Notes: generated by a model from the sequence alone, not told the origin. DNA of 14,322 nucleotides from Methylotenera sp. (GCA_027310735.1 DAIDAH010000043.1:1-14322), one strand, 5' to 3'; positions 1 to 7,835 are shown, numbered from the stretch's first letter. Translations and numbers: made by a program.

Positions 1-150
1 GCCCATTAACACTATGCGCTGCGAGATACACAACGGGCACGGATTCAATTGATAACGCGTCTGTATCCACAATGCCAAACCTACTGAGCCGAAACTCGCC
101 ACAAAACCAAGTAAATATCCAGTTCGACCTGAAAGAAGTTTGTTTAGCAC
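1..150 (-). CDS. dsbB: Disulfide bond formation protein B, N-terminal part (partial, runs off the window)
   Basis: Reading the minus strand from a GTG at 150-148 gives an open frame of 50 codons that leaves the window without a stop. It begins MLNKLLSGRTGYLLG, continues with a hydrophobic segment (about residues 12-29) and reaches the motif CPLCISQR (residues 38-45). A first transmembrane helix followed by a periplasmic C-x-x-C and an arginine is the DsbB signature. In that family the inner-membrane protein re-oxidises DsbA and passes electrons to quinone. The GTG is preceded by a strong Shine-Dalgarno GGAGG (160-156) with a 5-base spacer, which fixes the start. The gene is divergent from xseA. 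Only the first helix and the first redox cysteine pair (C38, C41) are visible; the second cysteine pair and the quinone site lie outside the window. Confidence 0.85.
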   Translation of the reverse strand, partial: MLNKLLSGRTGYLLGFVASFGSVGLALWIQTRYQLNPCPLCISQRIVLMG

Positions 151-170
151 GAGACCCTCCACGATATAAT
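140..170 (+). promoter_or_regulatory. Possible xseA promoter in the dsbB-xseA divergent spacer
   Basis: A consensus TATAAT lies at 165-170. The best upstream match to a -35 box is TTGTTT at 140-145 with a long 19-base spacer, so only the -10 is convincing. The element overlaps the dsbB leader and start codon, so the two divergent genes would share or compete for this stretch. Confidence 0.35.
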
Positions 171-204
171 CTTAAAAAAATCATTTTAACGGATTGAGCA
201 GGCT

Positions 205-1437
205 TTGGCAGACCTAACAACAAATTTAACTAATGCATCCACCACAAATAAACGTGTGATGACCGTCACCGAACTGAATCGGTTGGCGCGAAATGTGTTG
301 GAGCAAAGCTTCCCTCTATTCTGGGTATCAGGCGAAGTATCTAACTTGACACGCGCCGCCAGCGGCCATTGGTACTTTTCGCTCAAAGATGCTGGCGCAC
401 AAGTGCGTTGTGTCATGTTCAAAGGCCGCAACAGCTATTTAGACTGGACGCCGAAAGAAGGTGACAAGGTAGAAGCGCGTAGCACGGTAACACTCTACGA
501 AGCGCGTGGTGACTTTCAATTGACGGTTGAGTTTTTACAACGCGCAGGTCTAGGCGCACTATTTGAAGCTTTTGAAAAACTTAAAGCCAAGTTGCAGCAA
601 GCGGGTTTATTTGATGCCGCGTTAAAAAAAACACTGCCACGGCATCCTAAAAAAATTGGCATCGTAACTTCACCTGACGCCGCGGCTTTAAGAGACGTAC
701 TCACCACGCTCAGACGCCGCATGCCGAGCATTCCGATTGTAATTTATCCCACGCCTGTTCAAGGCCGTGATGCTGCAGATTTGATTGCGCACGCCATCGA
801 CACCGCTAGCCAACGTGCAGAATGTGATGTGCTGATTATCTGTCGCGGTGGTGGCAGTATTGAAGATTTATGGCAATTTAACGAAGAAATCGTAGCGCGT
901 GCTATCGCCAAATGTACGATTCCAACCATTAGCGGTGTCGGCCATGAAACTGACTTCACCATTGCAGATTTTGTAGCTGACGTACGCGCGGCTACACCAA
1001 CTGCTGCGGCTGAGTTAGCCACACCTTCGCGCGAGGCATTACTAAATGCACTGAATCAGGTGAAACTACATCTTGCCAAAAACATGCAGTATTACTTAAG
1101 TCAACGTGCACAAACTTTGGATTACTTGGCACGCCGACTAATTTCTCCATTGCAGCAATTGGAACAACAAAAGGCTCAACTAGCCCAAATAATCTATCGA
1201 TTAAGTGTATGTATGCAGCAGCAACTACACTTCAAGCAGCAAAATTTGTTACGTCTAAGCCAAAACCTGCACCATTTAAACCCTCAAGCGGTACTAACGC
1301 GTGGCTATGCCTTTGTGCAAGATCAATCCGGCTCCATTATAAATTCCAGCCTGCAATTACAACGTGGTGATGCAGTCACACTCACCTTTGGCGTTGGCTC
1401 AGCAGACGCAACCATTAACAAAACTAGCCTTTTATAA
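205..1437 (+). CDS. xseA: Exodeoxyribonuclease VII large subunit
   Basis: Catalytic large subunit of exonuclease VII, a cytoplasmic enzyme that degrades single-stranded DNA from both ends and works in a complex with several XseB subunits. Residues about 20-115 form the N-terminal OB-fold (WVSGEVSN, SGHWYFSLKD), followed by the catalytic domain. D164, R214 (in CRGGGS), H247 and D250 (in GVGHETD) line up at a constant offset of nine with the known E. coli active-site residues D155, R205, H238 and D241. The protein is 410 residues against about 456 in E. coli, and the shortening lies in the C-terminal coiled-coil part. The start is a TTG with a weak GAG six bases upstream; an ATG at 259 would remove 18 residues but has no Shine-Dalgarno. 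xseB is not in the window. Confidence 0.93.
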   Translation: MADLTTNLTNASTTNKRVMTVTELNRLARNVLEQSFPLFWVSGEVSNLTRAASGHWYFSLKDAGAQVRCVMFKGRNSYLDWTPKEGDKVEARSTVTLYEARGDFQLTVEFLQRAGLGALFEAFEKLKAKLQQAGLFDAALKKTLPRHPKKIGIVTSPDAAALRDVLTTLRRRMPSIPIVIYPTPVQGRDAADLIAHAIDTASQRAECDVLIICRGGGSIEDLWQFNEEIVARAIAKCTIPTISGVGHETDFTIADFVADVRAATPTAAAELATPSREALLNALNQVKLHLAKNMQYYLSQRAQTLDYLARRLISPLQQLEQQKAQLAQIIYRLSVCMQQQLHFKQQNLLRLSQNLHHLNPQAVLTRGYAFVQDQSGSIINSSLQLQRGDAVTLTFGVGSADATINKTSLL

Positions 1438-1494
1438 TTAAAATTAAGTAAGCTTGTCAGATGACTACAAATAAATCTTAAATAAAAAAATCTA

Positions 1495-1523
1495 TTGGTT
1501 TCATATTTAAGTTGGTTGATAAT
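1495..1523 (+). promoter_or_regulatory. Candidate sigma-70 promoter for kup
   Basis: TTGGTT (1495-1500) and GATAAT (1518-1523) are separated by exactly 17 bases. The -10 matches the consensus at five of six positions and the -35 at three. Transcription would begin near 1530, giving a leader of roughly 26 bases before the kup ATG. No terminator was seen between xseA and this element. Confidence 0.45.
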
Positions 1524-1555
1524 AGCCCTCTTACCAAATTGACCACACATTTTTA

Positions 1556-3433
1556 ATGTCATCATCCTCTGGCAATAAAGCAAAAATCTCAGGACTTACA
1601 CTTGCAGCACTAGGCGTAGTATTTGGCGACATCGGGACTAGCCCTTTGTATACCATCAAAGAAGTGTTTTCCGCAGGCACACATCCAGTACCTCTGACAG
1701 AAGCCAACATGTATGGCATTTTATCGCTAATTTTTTGGGCGTTAATCATGGTGGTGTCAGTTAAGTATGTCGCATTTATTATGCGCGCAGACAACCGCGG
1801 TGAAGGCGGCATTATGGCCTTACTTGCATTAGCCAGCCACAACGTTGCCGAAAACAAACAGCACATGATTATGCTGCTAGGTATCTTAGGCGCATGCATG
1901 TTCTATGCAGATGGCATGATTACCCCTGCCATTTCCGTACTTTCCGCAGTTGAAGGCCTGCAATTAGCAGCACCTATGCTACACCCGCTGATATTGCCGG
2001 TAACACTGGTGGTGTTATTCATTTTATTTTGGGCACAGAGCAAAGGCACGGCATTAGTGGGTGCTTTTTTCGGCCCTATCATGTTGCTTTGGTTTGGCAC
2101 TTTAGGGGTATTAGGGCTACAAAGTATTCTACATAATCCATCCATTCTGCATGCCCTTAGCCCACTGTATGCCATCCATTTTTTTGCGGTCAGCCCTTGG
2201 ATCGCATTTGTGGCACTTGGCGCAGTAGTTCTAGCAGTAACAGGCGCTGAAGCGTTATATGCAGACATGGGGCACTTTGGAAAATTCCCTATCCGCTTAG
2301 CTTGGTTCGGCTTTGTGTTGCCAGCATTAATTCTCAACTACTTTGGCCAAGGTGCGTTGATATTAAAAAATCCGGAAGCCATTAAAAATCCGTTCTATCT
2401 TTTGGCGCCAGAGTGGATGCTTTTCCCCCTCATCGCACTGGCCACGCTTGCGGCAGTCATTGCTTCACAAGCCGTCATTACCGGTGCATTCTCAGTATCA
2501 CGTCAGGCACTGCAATTAGGCTTTATTCCACGCATGCATGTTGAGCACACTTCAGAAAGTCAAGAAGGGCAAGTATACATGCCTCGCATCAATTGGGGCC
2601 TTATGCTTGCGGTGATGGCGCTAGTATTGAGCTTCAAATCATCAGGCAAGTTAGCGGCTGCTTATGGCATCGCCGTCACAGGCGACATGGTGATTACGTC
2701 ATTGCTTGCCGGCATTGTGTTCCATAACCTATGGGGCTGGAGCAAACTGCGTACTGGTGCATTAATTTCCTTATTCTTAACCGTTGACATCGCATTTTTT
2801 AGCGCCAATGTATTGAAAATACCTGACGGCGGCTGGGTACCACTCGCTATCGGGATTGTCGTTTTCACGCTGATGCTTACTTGGAAAACTGGCCGCACAC
2901 TGCTTTATCAACTCATTAAAAATGAATCAATGGCACTTGACCCATTTATTGAAGCCATTGGTGCGCATCCGCCAGCACGCGTGCCTGGGACTGCTCTGTT
3001 CATGACGCCCAATCCGGAAGGCGTACCTCATGCCATGCTACACAACTTAAAACATAACAAAGTGTTGCATGAAAAAGTAGTGCTTCTCACCGTTAAATTT
3101 ATGGACTACCCGCGCACCAGTCCAGATGAACGTGTAGAAGTTGAAGTACTACCGTATAACTTTTACAAAGTAAGCGTACATTATGGTTTCAAAGATGATC
3201 CTGATTTACCGCGCGATTTGCTACTCTGCACCAATAAAGGTCTGGATTTAGATCCGATGGATACTTCATTCTTCATTGGCAAGGAAATTTTGATTGCTAA
3301 TGAGAAAAATGAAATGGCTTACTGGCGTAAAAAAATATTTATTGGCCTATTCCGATCTGCCGAAACTGTGACCAACCAATTTAAATTGCCGCCAAATCGG
3401 GTGGTTGAACTTGGCTCACAAGTTTCATTCTAA
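1556..3433 (+). CDS. kup: Low-affinity potassium transport system protein Kup
   Basis: Inner-membrane K+ uptake permease of the KUP/HAK/KT family, which imports potassium with protons. It is 625 residues, close to the roughly 622 of E. coli Kup. The family N-terminal signature GVVFGDIGTSPLYT lies at residues 20-33, and a second conserved block, YADGMITPAISVLSAVEG, at 117-134. About twelve hydrophobic segments fill residues 15-450. The rest (about 460-625) is hydrophilic and matches the cytoplasmic C-terminal domain of the family. The ATG at 1556 has no recognisable Shine-Dalgarno (the bases before it are ACATTTTTA), but the family motif sits at the usual distance from it and no better start exists. 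It probably has its own promoter (1495-1523). The M48 lipoprotein gene follows after 39 bases on the same strand and may be co-transcribed. Confidence 0.95.
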   Translation: MSSSSGNKAKISGLTLAALGVVFGDIGTSPLYTIKEVFSAGTHPVPLTEANMYGILSLIFWALIMVVSVKYVAFIMRADNRGEGGIMALLALASHNVAENKQHMIMLLGILGACMFYADGMITPAISVLSAVEGLQLAAPMLHPLILPVTLVVLFILFWAQSKGTALVGAFFGPIMLLWFGTLGVLGLQSILHNPSILHALSPLYAIHFFAVSPWIAFVALGAVVLAVTGAEALYADMGHFGKFPIRLAWFGFVLPALILNYFGQGALILKNPEAIKNPFYLLAPEWMLFPLIALATLAAVIASQAVITGAFSVSRQALQLGFIPRMHVEHTSESQEGQVYMPRINWGLMLAVMALVLSFKSSGKLAAAYGIAVTGDMVITSLLAGIVFHNLWGWSKLRTGALISLFLTVDIAFFSANVLKIPDGGWVPLAIGIVVFTLMLTWKTGRTLLYQLIKNESMALDPFIEAIGAHPPARVPGTALFMTPNPEGVPHAMLHNLKHNKVLHEKVVLLTVKFMDYPRTSPDERVEVEVLPYNFYKVSVHYGFKDDPDLPRDLLLCTNKGLDLDPMDTSFFIGKEILIANEKNEMAYWRKKIFIGLFRSAETVTNQFKLPPNRVVELGSQVSF

Positions 3434-3472
3434 CTACGTTAATCCAGAAAGAATCAGTATTAAGAGTTTAAA

Positions 3473-4306
3473 ATGAGAAAATATTACGCACCATTACTCA
3501 TTGCAATAACACTACATGTAAGCGGATGTGCCACCACCACTCAAGATAGCGTCTCTGGTGTAAAACGCACACAACTTTTGCTGTTACCAAGCTCTCAAGT
3601 AGTAAGCATGTCCAGTGCGTCCTACCTGCAAACCCTTAAAGAAGCTGAACAGAAAAAAACACTTAACACCAACACAGTAGAACTTGAGCGCGTACGTAGC
3701 ATCTCCAACAGACTAATTGCCCAAGTAGGTGTTTTTCGTCCCGATGCAAAGCAATGGAAATGGGAAGTTAACGTCGATAAAAATGATCAAGTGAATGCCT
3801 ACTGCATGCCTGGTGGAAAAATCATGGTGTTTACCGGCTTAATCGATAAGCTTCATGCAACCGATGATGAGTTAGGTGCAGTCATCGGCCATGAAATCGC
3901 GCACGCCTTGCGAGAACATGGTCGTGAACGCATGTCATCCGCACTTATACAGCAAATTGGTTTAGCTGGGATTGCAGCCTACTTAAGCACATCAACAAAC
4001 ACAACTACGGCTAATGCGGGCATGCAGGCAGCCACCATGGGTACCACCCTGTTTTTTGCTCTGCCTAACAGTAGAGAACAAGAAAGTGAAGCTGACAAAA
4101 TTGGTCTGGAACTGTCCGCCAGAGCAGGCTTCAACCCAGAAGCCGCTATTACGCTATGGCAAAAAATGAGTGCGCAAGGCAGTTCAAAACCACCGGAATT
4201 CTTAAGCACCCATCCTTCCAATGAGAACCGTATCGCAGAACTTCGCGCCCTTGTGCCGAAAGTCCGCCCACTTTACGATGCGGCAAAAACCAAAACTAGA
4301 AAATAG
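3473..4306 (+). CDS. M48-family zinc metalloprotease, predicted outer-membrane lipoprotein (LoiP/YggG-like)
   Basis: A 277-residue protein with a signal peptide ending in the lipobox V-S-G-C (C19). Alanine at +2 predicts sorting to the outer membrane. The peptidase domain carries the zinc motif HEIAH (H140, E141, H144) and the downstream E-S-E-A-D motif, where E204 is the likely third zinc ligand. This is the arrangement of M48 peptidases of the HtpX/Oma1/LoiP type. E. coli LoiP is a stress-related outer-membrane member, but specific substrates cannot be read from sequence. A small-residue, Thr/Ala-rich stretch lies at about 165-195, between the two zinc motifs. The start has an AAGAG six bases upstream. 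The gene lies 39 bases behind kup, and a functional link with potassium uptake is not evident. The family assignment is secure; the orthology to LoiP is not. Confidence 0.88.
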   Translation: MRKYYAPLLIAITLHVSGCATTTQDSVSGVKRTQLLLLPSSQVVSMSSASYLQTLKEAEQKKTLNTNTVELERVRSISNRLIAQVGVFRPDAKQWKWEVNVDKNDQVNAYCMPGGKIMVFTGLIDKLHATDDELGAVIGHEIAHALREHGRERMSSALIQQIGLAGIAAYLSTSTNTTTANAGMQAATMGTTLFFALPNSREQESEADKIGLELSARAGFNPEAAITLWQKMSAQGSSKPPEFLSTHPSNENRIAELRALVPKVRPLYDAAKTKTRK

Positions 4307-4378
4307 TGACGTATTCACTACGATAAATTACTCATGCAATTAAGCATACGCTAGCATTCAAACGCAATTGATTCCGCG

Positions 4379-4408
4379 TTCTGAATCTAGGCAAGTTTAG
4401 GGTAAAAT
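4379..4408 (+). promoter_or_regulatory. Candidate dapD promoter embedded in the upstream hairpin
   Basis: TAAAAT (4403-4408) is a good -10 hexamer. A weak -35, TTCTGA (4379-4384), lies 18 bases upstream and matches the consensus at three of six positions. Transcription would start about 4415, leaving roughly 30 bases of leader. The -10 lies inside the left arm of the 4400-4427 hairpin. Confidence 0.4.
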
Positions 4409-4433
4409 AGCATCATTGCTTTTACCCTTTTTT
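4400..4433 (+). terminator. Rho-independent terminator-like hairpin ahead of dapD
   Basis: GGGTAAAA (4400-4407) pairs with TTTTACCC (4420-4427). Inside it, after a two-base bulge, GCA (4410-4412) pairs with TGC (4417-4419), leaving a TCAT loop. Six T residues follow directly (4428-4433). It would end transcripts coming from kup and the M48 gene. It sits only 12 bases before the dapD ATG. Confidence 0.6.
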
Positions 4434-4445
4434 ATTTGGAACATT

Positions 4446-5273
4446 ATGAGTCAATTACAAAACATTATCGAAGGCGCATTTGAAGACCGCGCTAACATCA
4501 ACCCAGCAAATGCTAGCACTGAAATTAAAGAAGCTGTCGCCAGCGTGATGGCTGATCTTGATTCAGGCAAACTACGTGTTGCATCACGTATCGGCACTAC
4601 GCAAGACTGGGAAACACACCAATGGTTGAAAAAGGCAGTATTGTTGTCTTTCAGACTAGAAGATAATGTTTTGTTGGATGGTGGTTGCACAAAATACTTT
4701 GATAAAGTGCCTCCAAAATTTGCAGATTACACCGAAGAAGACTTCAAAGCTGGCGGCTTCCGCGTAGTACCAAATGCAATCGTTCGTCGCGGTTCATTCA
4801 TCGGTAAAAATGCAGTGTTAATGCCATCTTATGTGAACATTGGCGCTTATGTAGGTGAAGGCACAATGGTTGACACATGGGCCACAGTAGGTTCATGCGC
4901 ACAAATCGGTAAAAACGTGCATTTATCAGGTGGTGTAGGTATTGGCGGTGTATTAGAGCCAGTACAAGCCGGCCCGACTATCATTGGTGACAACTGCTTT
5001 ATCGGCGCACGTTCTGAAGTGGTCGAAGGCGTAATTGTTGAAGACAACTGCGTAATCTCAATGGGCGTTTATATTGGCCAATCGACCAAAATCTATGACC
5101 GTGAAACAGACACTTTCAGCTATGGTCGCGTACCTGCTGGCTCAGTAGTAGTTTCCGGCAACTTACCCTCTAAAGATGGTAGCTATAGCCTTTACTGTGC
5201 CGTCATCGTGAAGAAAGTGGATGAGAAAACATTAGGTAAAGTCGGCATCAACGAGTTGTTACGCGGCATTTAA
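4446..5273 (+). CDS. dapD: 2,3,4,5-tetrahydropyridine-2,6-dicarboxylate N-succinyltransferase
   Basis: Cytoplasmic enzyme of the lysine/meso-diaminopimelate pathway. It transfers a succinyl group from succinyl-CoA to tetrahydrodipicolinate, the first step of the succinylase branch. The 275-residue length equals the usual DapD size. An N-terminal helical domain (MSQLQNIIEGAFEDRANI...) precedes a left-handed beta-helix of hexapeptide repeats at about residues 105-235, visible as repeated I-G-x-N/G-x-x-(V/L) units such as FIGKNAVLMP and GGVGIGGVLEP. The C-terminal strand YCAVIVKKV is also typical. The ATG at 4446 is chosen because GGA lies five bases upstream and the family N-terminus begins there; an upstream TTG at 4416 would fall inside the terminator hairpin. 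The YffB-like gene follows after nine bases, and dapE, the later deacylase of the same branch, lies further on. Confidence 0.96.
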   Translation: MSQLQNIIEGAFEDRANINPANASTEIKEAVASVMADLDSGKLRVASRIGTTQDWETHQWLKKAVLLSFRLEDNVLLDGGCTKYFDKVPPKFADYTEEDFKAGGFRVVPNAIVRRGSFIGKNAVLMPSYVNIGAYVGEGTMVDTWATVGSCAQIGKNVHLSGGVGIGGVLEPVQAGPTIIGDNCFIGARSEVVEGVIVEDNCVISMGVYIGQSTKIYDRETDTFSYGRVPAGSVVVSGNLPSKDGSYSLYCAVIVKKVDEKTLGKVGINELLRGI

Positions 5274-5282
5274 TCCACGCTA

Positions 5283-5660
5283 ATGCTTACAGTTTATGGC
5301 ATACCTAATTGCAACACCGTCAAAAAAGCCCGCACTTGGCTGGATGAGCACGGTGTTGCTTACACCTTTCATGATTTTAAAAAACTAGGCATAGATGAGG
5401 CCACATTGAATCTGTGGCTGACGCAACAACCTTGGGAAAAACTCATCAACCGTGCTGGATTAACTTGGCGCGGCTTAAGTGATGAAGCAAAAGCAGCGAT
5501 TACGGACAATGCATCAGCCAATGCGCTCATGCAAGCCAAAACCTCAGTGATTAAGCGCCCGCTACTGGTGCGAAATCAGGAGCAAGGCCAGCAAATACTC
5601 GCTTTAGGTTTTTCTGAAACCGAATACGCAAAAATTTTCGCCCCTGTAACTCATGCATAA
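5283..5660 (+). CDS. yffB: ArsC/Spx-fold protein of the YffB family
   Basis: A 125-residue thioredoxin-fold protein. The N-terminus reads TVYGIPNCNTVKKARTWL, with a single cysteine at C10 where true CxxC redox proteins have two, and KRPLL lies at residues 91-95. Both match E. coli YffB, which is ArsC-like but has no demonstrated arsenate reductase role. In E. coli yffB lies immediately upstream of dapE, and the same order is found here, which supports the assignment over ArsC or Spx. The ATG lies nine bases after the dapD stop without a clear Shine-Dalgarno, suggesting co-transcription and possibly translational coupling with dapD. The biochemical role is not established; a thiol or glutathione-dependent reductase is only a guess from the fold. 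Confidence 0.85.
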   Translation: MLTVYGIPNCNTVKKARTWLDEHGVAYTFHDFKKLGIDEATLNLWLTQQPWEKLINRAGLTWRGLSDEAKAAITDNASANALMQAKTSVIKRPLLVRNQEQGQQILALGFSETEYAKIFAPVTHA

Positions 5661-5680
5661 ATTCCATTTCGGATTTATGC
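5655..5680. repeat. Inverted repeat overlapping the yffB stop codon
   Basis: GCATAAAT (5655-5662) is complementary to ATTTATGC (5673-5680). Extending inward past a single T bulge adds CC/GG pairing, with ATTTC as the loop. The stop codon of the YffB gene (5658-5660) lies in the left arm. No T run follows, so it is not a canonical intrinsic terminator. It could protect the 3' end or attenuate read-through into dapE. Confidence 0.5.
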
Positions 5681-5751
5681 TGCACTCATCAGCATCGCTC
5701 TTAGATGCCACCTTTTGGTTATCAACGGTTAATTCACACGATTAATTCACT

Positions 5752-6876
5752 ATGACAAAAACACTAGAACTTGCAATCGACCTGCTAAAACGTCAATCCA
5801 ACACGCCGCTAGATGCTGGCTGTCAGGATTTAATGATTAGTCGCCTTGAACCGTTAGGTTTCAAAATCGAACGCATGCGTTTTGGCAATGTAGATAACTT
5901 ATATGCCAGACGCGGCACTACTGCCCCGCTACTCGTGTTTGCGGGTCATACCGATGTTGTGCCTACCGGCCCGCTCGACCAATGGCACACTGCGCCATTT
6001 GAACCAACCATCAAAGACGGTATGCTCTATGCACGTGGTGCTGCCGACATGAAAACCTCATTGGCAGCATTCATTACTAGCATTGAAGAATTTATTGCTG
6101 AAAACCCAAATCACGCAGGCTCCATAGGCTTGCTGATCACGTCTGATGAAGAAGGCGTTGCGGTAGATGGCACAATTAAAGTCGTTGAAGTATTAAAAGC
6201 GCGCGGTGAGCTAATTGACTACTGTATCGTAGGTGAACCGACCTCCAACAAAGTAGTTGGTGACATGATTAAGAATGGCCGCCGTGGCTCGCTCTCTGGC
6301 AAGCTTGTTGTTAAAGGTGTGCAGGGACATATTGCCTACCCGCATTTGGTCAAGAATCCAATCCATATGGTCGCACCTGCTATTAAAGACATGGTAGAAA
6401 CCGTATGGGATAACGGCAACGAATACTTTCCGCCTACGTCATGGCAAATATCCAACATGAACGGCGGCACAGGTGCAACCAATGTGGTGCCTGGCGAAGT
6501 GGAAATTTTATTCAATTTCAGATTCAGCACGGCCAGCACTGAACAAAATCTGAAAGAGCGTGTGTATGCCATATTAGACCGACACGCGCTCAACTATGAC
6601 TTAACTTGGGAATACTCACCGCCCTACATCACACCGCGTGGCAACTTGGTTGAAGCCATTTCTAAGGCTATATATGAAGCTTATGGCGTTACCCCTGAGC
6701 TATCTACCACTGGCGGTACTTCTGACGGACGCTTTATCGCCGACATTTGCAAACAAGTGATTGAATTCGGGCCACTCAATGCCACCATTCATAAATTAAA
6801 TGAGTGCGTAGGCGTAGCGGATATTGAGCCGCTAAAAGAAACCTATAAATTAACGCTACAAAAACTATTAGCTTAA
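5752..6876 (+). CDS. dapE: Succinyl-diaminopimelate desuccinylase
   Basis: Di-zinc M20-family hydrolase that removes succinate from N-succinyl-LL-2,6-diaminopimelate to give LL-diaminopimelate, completing the branch opened by DapD. At 374 residues it matches the family (about 375). Expected metal ligands are present: H66 and D68 in FAGHTDVVP, D99 in ARGAADMK, the catalytic E133 and ligand E134 in SDEEG, E162 in GEPTS, and H347 in the C-terminal NATIHKLNE. The lid/dimerisation domain occupies about residues 180-290, with NGGTGATNVVPGE in its middle. The ATG at 5752 has no obvious Shine-Dalgarno; the family motif spacing supports it. The 91-base gap from yffB contains a direct repeat of TTAATTCAC (5729-5737 and 5742-5750) but no convincing promoter. 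prmB follows after 38 bases. Confidence 0.96.
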   Translation: MTKTLELAIDLLKRQSNTPLDAGCQDLMISRLEPLGFKIERMRFGNVDNLYARRGTTAPLLVFAGHTDVVPTGPLDQWHTAPFEPTIKDGMLYARGAADMKTSLAAFITSIEEFIAENPNHAGSIGLLITSDEEGVAVDGTIKVVEVLKARGELIDYCIVGEPTSNKVVGDMIKNGRRGSLSGKLVVKGVQGHIAYPHLVKNPIHMVAPAIKDMVETVWDNGNEYFPPTSWQISNMNGGTGATNVVPGEVEILFNFRFSTASTEQNLKERVYAILDRHALNYDLTWEYSPPYITPRGNLVEAISKAIYEAYGVTPELSTTGGTSDGRFIADICKQVIEFGPLNATIHKLNECVGVADIEPLKETYKLTLQKLLA

Positions 6877-6914
6877 AAATTGACGCAATACACTAACTTA
6901 GAGAATCGAACGTA

Positions 6915-7826
6915 ATGACCAATCATAACGCCATTAATCCAACAACGATTGATGAACTATTTACCATCCGCGACTGGCTACGCTACACCGTTAGCCAATT
7001 CGAAGCATCGGACATTTTTTACGGTCACGGCACAGACAACTCATACGATGAAGCTGTATGGCTCATCATGAGTGCTTTACATTTGCCACATGAAACGCTC
7101 AACAATTTCTTAGATGCTCGCATCTTAACGACTGAACGCATTAAATTAGCCAGCCTAATCGAGCAACGCATTACACAACACACGCCCACGGCATACTTAC
7201 TCAAAGAAGCTTGGTTGCAAGGCTTTAAATTTTACGTAGACGAACGCGTACTGATTCCGCGCTCATTTATTGCTGAACTACTCAGCAATGACTTAAGCCC
7301 TTGGATTGAATTCCCAGAAATGGTTGAAAGTGCTGCCGATATTTGTACAGGCAGCGGCTGCCTAGGCGTACTACTGGCTAATAGCTTCCCGAATGCTGCC
7401 ATTGATGTGATTGATATTTCACAAGATGCAATTGATGTTGCCAACATCAACATTCATAACTATGGATTAGAATCACAAATCACTGCGATTAAATCAGATA
7501 TGTTCAGCGCTCTTGCTGGTAAAAAATACGATTTAATCATCAGCAATCCGCCTTACGTAGATGCGCCATCCATGGCAGTCTTACCTGCAGAGTATCGCAA
7601 TGAACCGCAACTGGCATTAGGTAGCGGCGTAGCTGGTTTAGATCACACACACACTATCTTGCGCGAAGCAGCTAACTATCTAAATGATGGCGGCATACTC
7701 ATCGTTGAAATTGGTCACAATCGCGATGCATTGCTTGATGCCTATCCGGGCATCGCATTTACTTGGCTGGAAGTTTCTTCTGGCAATCAATTTGTATTTT
7801 TACTCACCAAATCACAGCTTCTATAG
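6915..7826 (+). CDS. prmB: Ribosomal protein uL3 (L3) N5-glutamine methyltransferase
   Basis: SAM-dependent class I methyltransferase that methylates the side-chain amide of a glutamine in ribosomal protein L3. It is 303 residues, against about 310 in E. coli. A helical N-terminal substrate domain (about 1-110) is followed by IPRSFIAELL (114-123), the PrmB version of the segment that reads PRxETE in the release-factor enzyme PrmC, so PrmB is preferred. SAM motif I is DICTGSGCLG (142-151), an acidic residue follows in VIDIS, and the amide-binding catalytic motif NPPY is at 211-214. Start ATG at 6915 has only a weak GAGA about ten bases upstream. It lies 38 bases after dapE and nine bases before another methyltransferase gene, so the three may form one transcript. 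Confidence 0.93.
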   Translation: MTNHNAINPTTIDELFTIRDWLRYTVSQFEASDIFYGHGTDNSYDEAVWLIMSALHLPHETLNNFLDARILTTERIKLASLIEQRITQHTPTAYLLKEAWLQGFKFYVDERVLIPRSFIAELLSNDLSPWIEFPEMVESAADICTGSGCLGVLLANSFPNAAIDVIDISQDAIDVANINIHNYGLESQITAIKSDMFSALAGKKYDLIISNPPYVDAPSMAVLPAEYRNEPQLALGSGVAGLDHTHTILREAANYLNDGGILIVEIGHNRDALLDAYPGIAFTWLEVSSGNQFVFLLTKSQLL

Positions 7827-7835
7827 GCGCATACA

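Noticed and set aside
1903..2337. Long open frames on the strand opposite xseA, kup and the methyltransferase
   Set aside because: They are shadows of well-supported genes: composition is atypical (rich in S, T, N, P and A), no family motif is visible and no Shine-Dalgarno site was found.
4307..4445. A lysine riboswitch or other structured leader before dapD
   Set aside because: The spacer is only 139 bases, the likely transcription start leaves about 30 bases, and the only structure seen is the terminator-like hairpin.
5729..5750. Direct repeat TTAATTCAC (5729-5737, 5742-5750) before dapE as an operator
   Set aside because: Two nine-base AT-rich copies 13 bases apart are weak evidence, and no promoter of good quality overlaps them.
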